Below are positions 1-5,040 of a stretch of 5,045 nt of DNA, one piece after another (positions within the stretch are counted from its first letter, which is position 1; each line of letters begins with the position of its first letter). The translations under genes were made by a program, and so were the position numbers. The stretch is from Minisyncoccota bacterium (GTDB lineage Bacteria; Patescibacteriota; Minisyncoccia; Phycocordibacterales; SBAW01): the NCBI GenBank assembly GCA_020050775.1, contig JAGVKC010000057.1:1-5045 (forward strand). Reading direction: 5' to 3'. The notes beneath the pieces were generated by a model. The model made no database searches. It saw only the letters and a program-made list of their open reading frames with translations, and had not been told where the DNA came from.

Positions 1-348
1 AAAATTGATTTTGAGCAGAAATTGAAGGATTTTGAACGAAACGGCAATCGCTGGCTCGAACTTTGCCGTGCATTCATAAAAGACGCTAACCAAGCCGAAA
101 TTGTCGCTTCAGGAGAAAATCTCGAAGCAAAACGAGATTTTCTCCTGAAAGTCGGCTCGAACCCCCGCCTGCGCGCTCGCGCGCTTTTTGCCACTCCGAA
201 AAAATCCTTTGCCCTCCTCGCCGATTTTTCATACAGCGCGCGAAGCGCGCCCCTCGGTTCCAAAAATTCCGAAGGGTATCTAAGTTTGCTGCCGGCCAGG
301 GACTCGAACCCCAATACCTTGCTCCAGAGGCAAGTGTCCTACCATTAG
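1..348 (+). CDS. C-terminal end of a probable serine recombinase (5' end outside window)
   Basis: The frame is open from the left edge to a TAG at 346-348, so the gene starts before the window; the internal ATG at 22 is not a likely start. The first ~25 residues look like the end of a coiled coil (KIDFEQKLKDFERNGNRW). They are followed by a stretch with the pattern WLEL..FI..ANQAE.VAS.ENLEAKRDFL..VGSNP, which I recognise from memory as the C-terminal tail of CPR 'recombinase family' (large serine recombinase) proteins. The catalytic serine domain and zinc-ribbon part would lie to the left and cannot be checked here. From about position 180 the sequence becomes low in complexity (RARAL, SYSARSAPLGS). 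The last 20 codons are the complement of tRNA-Gln, so the annotated C-terminus is borrowed from the tRNA gene. The true stop may therefore be incidental. If correct, it suggests a mobile element next to, or targeting, a tRNA. The family call is moderate confidence; that the frame is coding up to about position 210 is more secure. Confidence 0.6.
   Translation, partial: KIDFEQKLKDFERNGNRWLELCRAFIKDANQAEIVASGENLEAKRDFLLKVGSNPRLRARALFATPKKSFALLADFSYSARSAPLGSKNSEGYLSLLPARDSNPNTLLQRQVSYH
108..149. repeat. 17-bp perfect inverted repeat (hairpin) inside the recombinase tail
   Basis: Arms 108-124 and 133-149 are perfectly complementary (outer end ttcaggag, inner end atctcg) around an 8-base loop aagcaaaa. 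The hairpin lies in the codons for the SGENLEAKRDFLLK segment, so it coexists with coding sequence. No U-tract follows on either strand, so it is not a typical intrinsic terminator. It could be an mRNA structure or a recombinase-related DNA site; the function is unknown. Confidence 0.75.
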
Positions 349-359
349 ACGAGCCGGCA
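289..359 (-). tRNA. tRNA-Gln, anticodon CUG (no encoded CCA)
   Basis: Read on the minus strand it folds as a full cloverleaf. The acceptor stem is TGCCGGC/GCCGGCA (359-353 with 296-290), the D stem GTC/GAC, the anticodon stem CTTGC/GCAAG with loop CTCTGGA, the variable loop 4 nt, and the T stem TGGGG/CCCTG (two wobble pairs) around TTCGAGT. The anticodon CTG is at 327-325 and reads CAG. The weak U1-A72 pair and G73 (position 289) are known identity features of bacterial glutamine tRNAs and support the call. The bases after G73 are CAA, so CCA must be added after transcription. It starts 23 nt after the pyrG stop on the same strand, with no terminator seen between, so co-transcription with pyrG is possible. 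The plus-strand recombinase frame reads through it in antisense. Confidence 0.95.
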
Positions 360-382
360 ATTACCACAGAACGATACCCGAA

Positions 383-2032
383 TTACCCTGAAATCTCAAC
401 TTCTTTTTCACTTGCAGCTTTTATAAACGCCTTAAAAAGTGGGTGCGGATCCAATGGGCGCGAGAGAAATTCCGGATGAAACTGCGTGCCAAGGAAAAAT
501 GGATGCTGTTCCTTTGTGAGTTCGGCAATTTCCATAAGTACGCCGTCAGGAGAGCGGCCAGAGAATACAAGGCCCGTAGCTTCTACCTGCGGAATATACT
601 GCGGATTTACTTCATAGCGATGGCGATGGCGCTCGATTATTTCTTTTTTTCCATAGGCGGTAGCTGCGACACTTCCCTCTTTTAATATGCATGGGTAACT
701 ACCCAAGCGCATCGTGCCACCCATGTTTCCTTTTTCTACATTTTCTTTCTGGCTTTCCATAACCGCAATAACCGGATACGGAGTGTCTTTGTTTATTTCT
801 GTAGTGTTAGCACCTACAAGTGCCGCAACATTGCGAGCGCTCTCTACAACCATAAGCTGCATGCCATAACAAAGGCCAAAGTATGGAATCTTTTGTTCGC
901 GCGCATATTGGATAACCTTGAGCTTCCCTTCAATACCCGTTTCTCCGAAACCGCCAGGGATGAGGATTCCGTTGTATTTTTGTAGCTCTTCAAGCGCCAG
1001 AGTCCCATTTTCAAAATTTTTTGCACCCAGATAAGATATTTTTAGTTTTTTATCACTGTAGTAAGCGGCATGCTTGAGGGATTCCAATACAGAAATGTAC
1101 GAATCTGCGAGCACAAAATCTCCAGTATCAAAATATTTTCCGACTACCGCTATGTGGACTTCGCCATTTCCATTCTTTGACTTCTCTACAAACGCAGTCC
1201 ACTGACTAAGGTCAGTAGGTCGGCGTTCTAGACCAAGTACATCGCAGATGATGTCCCCCATGCCATCTTTCTCGTAGTTAAGTGGCACATCGTAAATAGA
1301 ATCGACGTCAGGCGCGGAGATAACACGTTCTGGACGTACGTTGCAGAAAGTAGCGATTTTTTCTTTGCGCTTCGCATCAATGGGTACGACTGCGCGCGCA
1401 AGAATAACATCGGCCTGGAGTCCAGCGGAATTCAGTTCGCGCGAAGCGTACTGCGTAGGCTTGGTTTTCATCTCCCCGATATTATTCGGTATCGGCACGT
1501 AGGAGAGCATAACAACCGCAACATCCGCAGGTGCCTCTTGTTTCATCATGCGCGCAGCTTCAAGGAAGATGATGCTTTGGTACTCGCCGATGGTACCGCC
1601 CACTTCTACAAGCGTTATATCTGCTTTTGCAGCTTCTTGGGCGGTTTTTATGCGGCGAATGACTTCAAGCGGCACATGCGGCACTACTTCTACGTTCTTG
1701 CCGCCGTATTCGAGATTTCGCTCCCGGCGAATTATTTCTTGATAGACGCGACCCGTCGTCATGTAGTTTATACTCGGGAGCGTCTCATTTAAGAAACGCT
1801 CATAGTTCCCCATGTCTTGGTCGGTCTCGTAGCCGTCTTCAAGAACGAAGACTTCCCCGTGTTCAGTCGGATTCATGGTTCCCGCATCAACGTTGATGTA
1901 GGGATCTATTTTTAATGTCGTTACCTTAAAGCCTTTTGATTTAAGTATGAGCCCAATGGAGGAGGTGGCTACCCCTTTGCCGATGCCGGACATAACGCCG
2001 CCCACGACAAAGATGTATTTTGGTGCCGCCAT
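383..2032 (-). CDS. pyrG: CTP synthase (glutamine-hydrolysing)
   Basis: A 549-residue protein, the usual length for the family. It catalyses UTP + glutamine + ATP to CTP + glutamate + ADP + phosphate, the last step of de novo CTP synthesis, in the cytoplasm. The N-terminal synthetase domain (about 1-270) has the P-loop GGVMSGIGKG (11-20), the signature KIDPYINVDAGTMNPTEHGE (41-60) and EVGGTIGE (143-150). The C-terminal class I glutamine amidotransferase domain (about 290-540) has the oxyanion loop PGGFGETG (359-366), nucleophile Cys388 in GLCYGMQ, and His519/Glu521 in TQFHPE. All catalytic residues are present. Tyr389 replaces the Leu usual after the nucleophile in E. coli-type enzymes. The ATG at 2032 gives the expected MAAPKYIFVVGG start; no Shine-Dalgarno sequence precedes it. 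The stop is TAA. The gap to upstream ftsX is 92 nt, enough for its own promoter. Confidence 0.98.
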   Translation of the reverse strand: MAAPKYIFVVGGVMSGIGKGVATSSIGLILKSKGFKVTTLKIDPYINVDAGTMNPTEHGEVFVLEDGYETDQDMGNYERFLNETLPSINYMTTGRVYQEIIRRERNLEYGGKNVEVVPHVPLEVIRRIKTAQEAAKADITLVEVGGTIGEYQSIIFLEAARMMKQEAPADVAVVMLSYVPIPNNIGEMKTKPTQYASRELNSAGLQADVILARAVVPIDAKRKEKIATFCNVRPERVISAPDVDSIYDVPLNYEKDGMGDIICDVLGLERRPTDLSQWTAFVEKSKNGNGEVHIAVVGKYFDTGDFVLADSYISVLESLKHAAYYSDKKLKISYLGAKNFENGTLALEELQKYNGILIPGGFGETGIEGKLKVIQYAREQKIPYFGLCYGMQLMVVESARNVAALVGANTTEINKDTPYPVIAVMESQKENVEKGNMGGTMRLGSYPCILKEGSVAATAYGKKEIIERHRHRYEVNPQYIPQVEATGLVFSGRSPDGVLMEIAELTKEQHPFFLGTQFHPEFLSRPLDPHPLFKAFIKAASEKEVEISG

Positions 2033-2037
2033 GATTT

Positions 2038-2072
2038 CTTATATTTATCGCCGAGTGAGCGAGAGAAGTAAA
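2038..2072 (-). promoter_or_regulatory. Candidate pyrG promoter, close to the start codon
   Basis: Two overlapping readings exist on the minus strand. One is TTTACT (2072-2067), a 17-nt spacer, then GATAAA (2049-2044). The other is TATAAG (2043-2038), which ends 5 nt before the pyrG ATG. Either would give a very short leader or a leaderless mRNA, in keeping with the absence of a Shine-Dalgarno sequence. This is inferred from sequence match only; AT-rich hexamers are common by chance. Confidence 0.35.
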
Positions 2073-2100
2073 GGCCCTACCTTTAGTTCCGAGCGAGCGA
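2051..2100. repeat. Imperfect 12-bp direct repeat flanking a small hairpin in the ftsX-pyrG gap
   Basis: CCGAGTGAGCGA (2051-2062) and CCGAGCGAGCGA (2089-2100) differ at one base and are 38 bp apart start to start. Between them, taaagg (2069-2074) and ccttta (2080-2085) form a 6-bp stem with a 5-nt loop. The position in the only sizeable gap of the minus-strand block, overlapping the candidate pyrG promoter, would suit an operator or a leftover terminator, but there is no U-tract. No function is assigned. Confidence 0.4.
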
Positions 2101-2124
2101 TGGTGAACAGGCGTGTATTCATGC

Positions 2125-3057
2125 CTATATCTTTAAATAGCGTCTTACGGCAAGGTAGCTAGCAATGACGCCGAGCGCTATGCCGGTGCCCATGATGACG
2201 AGGAAGAAGGTAAGGAAGTTGGTGAGGTAGTAGGTAAAAATGTTGATGTTGCCGAAGAAGTTACCGGTCAAAGCACCAAGCCACCAACTTAGAGGATAGA
2301 ACATAAGAAGAGTAATCACCCCCGCCACCATGCCGTAGAGCATGCCTTCCACCATAAATGGTGCTCGTACATAGAAGGAACCCGCGCCAACCAAACGCAT
2401 CACGTGTATTTCGTCGCGCGAAGTATAAATTGCAAGACGCAAGGTGTTGAAAGAGATTGCAATAGTCATAGCGACCAGTATGAGGATGATGACGAGACCG
2501 AGCTGCTGGGCAGAGTCGGTAATATTCTGCAAGCGCTCAAGTGCCGCACGATATGCTGCATCATAGAAGTTAATTTTGTCGATGATAGAAGCCGCTCCTG
2601 TTTGGAGTGTCTGCTGTTCGTTGAGGAACTTAGCTATCGTTTCGTACTGAGAAATATCGCGTGCTTTTACGTTTAGCACTGCACCAAGCGGGTTCTGCCC
2701 TAGTTCTTCAAGAGCTTGAAGTGTGAGTTGATCGTTCGCATGGCGTTCGCGAAATTCTGCGAGCGCTTCTTCGCGAGACACATACTCAACGAGCGCTACT
2801 TCTGGAAGTGCTTCCAACGAGCTCTTCATTTCTAATATGCGCTCTTCAGTAGCGGTCGTAGTGAAGTACACATTCACGTCTGCCTTGTCGCGAAGTTCAG
2901 TAAGTGCCGAAGAGAGAATAACGCCGGCAAACATGGTTGTTCCTACGGTAAAAAGGGTTACCGTCATAACAAGAATAGAGGCAAAGGACACAAAGGCGTT
3001 GCGCCAGAAGCTGAGGAAACCTGCACGCAGTACTCGTTTTGTAGTTACCCAATTCAT
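2125..3057 (-). CDS. ftsX: Cell division ABC transporter-like membrane protein FtsX
   Basis: FtsX is the membrane subunit of the FtsEX complex, which couples ATP hydrolysis by FtsE to activation of peptidoglycan hydrolases at the division site. From the ATG at 3057 the protein has 310 residues, starting MNWVTTKRVLRAGFLSFWRN, which is how FtsX proteins of this group begin. It shows an N-terminal cytoplasmic stretch, TM1 (about 22-48), a large extracellular domain (about 50-185) with a PLGAVLNVKA-type segment, TM2 (about 186-204), the conserved cytoplasmic loop RDEIHVMRLVGAG (214-226), TM3 (about 234-257) and TM4 (about 280-303), ending in VRRYLKI. The frame can be extended to an ATG at 3090, adding 11 residues and overlapping ftsE by 29 nt. 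I prefer 3057 because it starts 4 nt after the ftsE stop and gives the family-typical N-terminus. Neither start has a Shine-Dalgarno sequence, so translational coupling to ftsE is likely. The stop is TAG. Confidence 0.93.
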   Translation of the reverse strand: MNWVTTKRVLRAGFLSFWRNAFVSFASILVMTVTLFTVGTTMFAGVILSSALTELRDKADVNVYFTTTATEERILEMKSSLEALPEVALVEYVSREEALAEFRERHANDQLTLQALEELGQNPLGAVLNVKARDISQYETIAKFLNEQQTLQTGAASIIDKINFYDAAYRAALERLQNITDSAQQLGLVIILILVAMTIAISFNTLRLAIYTSRDEIHVMRLVGAGSFYVRAPFMVEGMLYGMVAGVITLLMFYPLSWWLGALTGNFFGNINIFTYYLTNFLTFFLVIMGTGIALGVIASYLAVRRYLKI

Positions 3058-3061
3058 ATAG

Positions 3062-3741
3062 TTATAGTATGTATTTACCTTCTCTATCATCGCGCACTAT
3101 CTTGCCGCGATCCATAGTAATAACGCGCTTCTTCAAGCTGTCTATGACGCCTTTATTATGCGTCGTAAGAATAATAGTAGTGCCTAGATCGTTAATCTTT
3201 TTGAGTATCTGCACGATTTCAAAAGTATTTACCGGGTCGAGGTTGCCAGTTGGCTCATCTGCAACGATAACATCCGGCTGATTTACAATAGCGCGCGCGA
3301 TAGCAACGCGCTGCTGTTCCCCGCCGGAGAGTTCGTCAGGGAAATTATTCATTTTGTCTGCAAGATCCACTAATTCAAGTACATGAGGTACGTCAGAGCG
3401 TATATCATCTTCGCTGCGGCCTGCGGCCTCCATGGCGAATGCAATATTTTCGTATGCGGTTTTTGTAGGAAGGAGCCGAAAATCTTGAAACACAGTTCCT
3501 ATCTTCCGACGCAGGTCGCCCATACGGCGAAGCGGCACTTCGTGGACATTGATAGACTCGAAGAATACTGAGCCTGCAGAAGGCTTCTCCTCTGCGAGAA
3601 GCATTTTTACAAGGGTTGTTTTTCCGGCACCAGAGTGGCCCACAAGCGAAACAAACTCGCCAGGTTCCACCGAGAAGGAGACATCCTCCAGGGAACAGAG
3701 TTATCAGCGTATATTTTGGATACGCGATCGTAATAGATCAC
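3062..3741 (-). CDS. ftsE: Cell division ATP-binding protein FtsE, with an apparent 1-nt frameshift near its 5' end
   Basis: FtsE is the ABC ATPase partner of FtsX at the inner face of the membrane. The uninterrupted frame covers 3062-3670 (202 codons from a GTG) and holds every ABC motif. Numbered from that GTG these are Walker A GHSGAGKTT (11-19), Q-loop VFQDFRLLP (60-68), signature LSGGEQQ (114-120), Walker B VIVADEP (134-140), D-loop TGNLD (141-145) and switch His171. It lacks the ~25 N-terminal residues of the family. Upstream in that frame are LEDVSFS codons and then a TAA at 3703-3701. The missing N-terminus lies in another frame: GTG at 3741 followed by codons giving MIYYDRVSKIYADNSV, a typical FtsE start with the A-loop Tyr. 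The two parts join at 3689-3696 if one base is added (for example making SVALEDVSFSV), giving 226 residues, a normal FtsE length. The gap to the prfB stop is 44 nt; a weak AGGG lies 2 nt before the start. The GTG at 3670 is unlikely to be a true start. As written, the gene could not make full-length FtsE. Confidence 0.9.
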
Positions 3742-3750
3742 AACCCTACT

Positions 3751-3779
3751 ATTCTACCCTGCGCGAGCGCAGCTGCAAA
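3751..3779 (-). promoter_or_regulatory. Candidate ftsE promoter in the prfB-ftsE gap
   Basis: On the minus strand TTTGCA (3779-3774) is separated by exactly 17 nt from TAGAAT (3756-3751), matching 4/6 and 5/6 of the sigma-70 consensus. The -10 box ends 9 nt before the ftsE GTG at 3741, which predicts a leader of only about 3 nt. The spacer holds a 5-bp hairpin, ctgcg/cgcag (3759-3763 with 3768-3772). It may add to read-through from prfB. Inferred from motif match only. Confidence 0.4.
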
Positions 3780-3785
3780 ATATTC

Positions 3786-4664
3786 TTATATACCAGGCTG
3801 TATTGCCGCTTGCAAAAAAGGCTCTAAGTTTCCCTCTAGGACTCCCTCGGCGTCGCGTACTTCTATATTAGAGCGATGATCCTTGACGAGCTTATACGGG
3901 TGAAGAACGTACGAGCGTATTTGGTTGCCCCATTCTATCTTTCCAGCGCCTACGGAAAGCTCAGCGATGGTGTCTTTACGCTCTTCTTCCATGCGTCGCA
4001 GAAGCTTTGCTTTGACTAATGCGAGCGCTTTCTCTTTATTAGCGCCTTGCGTGCGTTCGCCGTCTACATGAGCGGAGATATTCGTAGGCTTGTGCACAAT
4101 ACGCACAGCTGTTTCGCGTTTGTTTACATTCTGCCCGCCAGGACCGCTTGAACGCGCGACGGTTATGTCTAAATCATCATCAGGAATTTCAATACTGAAT
4201 ACTTTCTGCAGTACCGGCAGTACTTCCACAAGCACAAAAGACGTGTGGCGCTTTTGCGAAGCGTTAAACGGTGACATACGCACGAGACGGTGCACGCCGT
4301 ATTCGTTCTTTAGTGTGCCGTAGATATTTTTTCCTTCTAATTCTATGGAAATATTTCTGTACCCGCCATGATCGTTTTTATTTTCGTGCAGTACTTTCAT
4401 GCCCCAGCCGCGCCCTTCGGTATATTTGCGATACATCGTCACAAGCATCTGGGCAAAGTCTTCAGCATCATCCCCGCCAGCTCCCGCCACGAGAGAAAGT
4501 ATCGCGCCACCCCTTTCCCACGCACTACCGCCTTCCAGTTGGTCTTTAAGCGCCTGATGTTCCTTAATAAGAGTTTGCGCCGCCTGTGGGTCGCTCCAAA
4601 AATCCGGCGCTTGCATAGCGGCCTCAAGTCCTTCTATTTTTTGCTTGAGTTCTTCTTTTTCCAC
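3786..4664 (-). CDS. prfB: Peptide chain release factor 2 (shortened N-terminal domain)
   Basis: RF2 recognises UAA and UGA stop codons in the ribosomal A site and triggers peptide release. Key motifs are the codon-recognition tripeptide SPF (131-133, in RMSPFNASQKRHTSF), which marks RF2 rather than RF1, and the catalytic GGQ (176-178, in RSSGPGGQNVNKRETAVRI). The C-terminal part WGNQIRSYVLHPYKLVKDHR is also typical. At 292 residues it is about 70 shorter than E. coli RF2 (365). The loss is in domain 1: after the first two helices (residues 1-45, with DFWSDP) the sequence passes almost directly to the domain 2 segment AGAGGDDAEDFAQML. I recall similar short RF2 proteins in Parcubacteria, so this is probably a lineage trait and not a local deletion. 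The start is GTG at 4664, the only start codon between the frame's upstream TAG and the conserved region. No Shine-Dalgarno sequence is present. There is no sign of the in-frame UGA autoregulatory frameshift known from other prfB genes. The stop is TAA. Confidence 0.96.
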   Translation of the reverse strand: MEKEELKQKIEGLEAAMQAPDFWSDPQAAQTLIKEHQALKDQLEGGSAWERGGAILSLVAGAGGDDAEDFAQMLVTMYRKYTEGRGWGMKVLHENKNDHGGYRNISIELEGKNIYGTLKNEYGVHRLVRMSPFNASQKRHTSFVLVEVLPVLQKVFSIEIPDDDLDITVARSSGPGGQNVNKRETAVRIVHKPTNISAHVDGERTQGANKEKALALVKAKLLRRMEEERKDTIAELSVGAGKIEWGNQIRSYVLHPYKLVKDHRSNIEVRDAEGVLEGNLEPFLQAAIQPGI

Positions 4665-4670
4665 ACCGGC

Positions 4671-4679
4671 AGTATAGCA
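4671..4679 (-). promoter_or_regulatory. Extended -10 promoter element of prfB, probably leaderless
   Basis: The minus strand reads TGCTATACT (4679-4671): an extended -10 (TGn) with TATACT, 5/6 of consensus. It ends 6 nt before the prfB GTG at 4664, so transcription would begin at or next to the start codon. No convincing -35 is visible 17 nt upstream, which is acceptable for extended -10 promoters. This would be the main promoter for prfB-ftsE-ftsX. Confidence 0.5.
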
Positions 4680-4745
4680 CCGCTAGGGCTTACATAGCTT
4701 TATTTTTGGGAAAAAATACGCTAGTCTCGTAACTGTTACCCACGC

Positions 4746-4821
4746 GCCGATGTAGCTCAGATGGTAGAGCAACTCCATGGTAAGGAGTAGGTCGCCGGTT
4801 CGATTCCGGCCATCGGCTCCA
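4746..4821 (+). tRNA. tRNA-Thr, anticodon GGU
   Basis: A complete 76-nt cloverleaf. The acceptor stem is GCCGATG/CATCGGC, the D stem GCTC/GAGC, the anticodon stem ACTCC/GGAGT with loop ATGGTAA, the variable loop AGGTC, and the T stem GCCGG/CCGGC around TTCGATT. Anticodon GGT (4779-4781) reads ACC and ACU. CCA is encoded (4819-4821). The discriminator is T73, where E. coli threonine tRNAs have A, and position 32 is A, where a pyrimidine is usual. It is transcribed divergently from prfB. The 81-nt gap between them shows no strong plus-strand promoter by eye. Confidence 0.96.
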
Positions 4822-4853
4822 CAAAACAAAAGGGTGCAGCGACTATTGTTTTG
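4822..4853 (+). repeat. Short inverted repeat in the spacer between the two tRNA-Thr genes
   Basis: caaaaca (4822-4828) and tgttttg (4847-4853) are perfect 7-bp complements around an 18-nt loop. They start directly after the CCA of the first tRNA. In a joint precursor they would fold between the two tRNAs and could mark a processing site. The spacer is 40 nt and has no terminator, so the pair is probably one transcript. Confidence 0.4.
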
Positions 4854-4861
4854 CGAGCAGT

Positions 4862-4937
4862 GCCAGCGTAGCTCAGTTGGTAGAGCACCTCATTCGTAAC
4901 GAGGAGGTCGCCGGTTCAATCCCGGCCGCTGGCTCCA
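4862..4937 (+). tRNA. tRNA-Thr, anticodon CGU
   Basis: A complete 76-nt cloverleaf. The acceptor stem is GCCAGCG/CGCTGGC, the D stem GCTC/GAGC, the anticodon loop TTCGTAA, the variable loop AGGTC, and the T stem GCCGG/CCGGC around TTCAATC. Anticodon CGT (4895-4897) reads ACG. CCA is encoded (4935-4937) after T73, the same discriminator as in the neighbouring tRNA-Thr(GGU). The anticodon stem CCTCA/CGAGG has an A31-C39 mismatch at its last pair next to the loop, where E. coli tRNA-Thr(CGU) has an A-U pair. The T-arm matches the first threonine tRNA closely. Confidence 0.95.
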
Positions 4938-4959
4938 GTATTTACCGGGATTGAACCGG
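4911..4959. repeat. Exact 15-bp inverted copy of the tRNA-Thr(CGU) T-arm just downstream of the gene
   Basis: Positions 4945-4959 (ccgggattgaaccgg) are the exact reverse complement of 4911-4925, which covers most of the T stem and all of the T loop. The two are separated by 19 nt. In the precursor RNA this would give a 15-bp stem that competes with the tRNA fold until the 3' trailer is removed. It could also be a remnant of a recombination site or of another tRNA end. Presence is certain; role unknown. Confidence 0.8.
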
Positions 4960-4969
4960 AAGAAGGGGT

Positions 4970-5040
4970 CGGGAAACATTTGTTTCCCGCGGAGGAAGGT
5001 ATTCGAAACCGTGGGTTTCGAAAGAATCGCTTTGCGATTC
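4970..5040. repeat. Three consecutive perfect hairpins at the right edge
   Basis: First: cgggaaac (4970-4977) with gtttcccg (4982-4989), loop attt. Second: ttcgaaacc (5002-5010) with ggtttcgaa (5014-5022), loop gtg. Third: gaatcgc (5024-5030) with gcgattc (5034-5040), loop ttt, followed by aggag at the window end. All stems are perfect (8, 9 and 7 bp) and differ in sequence, so they are not copies of one repeat. No U-tract follows any of them. They fill the 108 nt after the last tRNA. Confidence 0.7.

Noticed and set aside
171..189. GC-rich palindrome followed by TTTTT on the plus strand, like an intrinsic terminator
   Set aside because: It lies inside the open recombinase frame (codons RARALF) well before its stop, so a terminator there would cut the gene. 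GC-alternating sequence gives such palindromes easily.
235..249. gcgcgc-gaa-gcgcgc hairpin downstream of tRNA-Gln, considered as its terminator
   Set aside because: No U-tract follows it on the minus strand and the stem is a simple GC alternation, so a terminator role is not supported.
86..367. Minus-strand open frame covering tRNA-Gln and the recombinase tail
   Set aside because: Its start reads through tRNA-Gln in sense orientation and the rest is the complement of the recombinase frame; no family resemblance.
443..685. Plus-strand open frame antisense to pyrG, with similar frames at 1538-1792, 2404-2676, 2837-3061 and 4368-4697
   Set aside because: All lie opposite well-conserved genes, resemble no known family and have composition expected from the opposite strand.
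3668..3670. GTG as the true start of ftsE
   Set aside because: It would put Walker A at residue 11 and remove the first beta strands and the A-loop Tyr, which are found intact just upstream in another frame.
3688..3700. Programmed -1 frameshift in ftsE
   Set aside because: The junction context (T GTT CCC TGG) is not a slippery X XXY YYZ heptamer, and neither re-pairing is good. A missing base explains the data more simply.
4690..4745. Plus-strand promoter for the tRNA-Thr pair
   Set aside because: Candidates such as CTTACA or TTGGGA with AAAAAT, TACGCT or TAACTG match poorly or are badly spaced, so none can be chosen.
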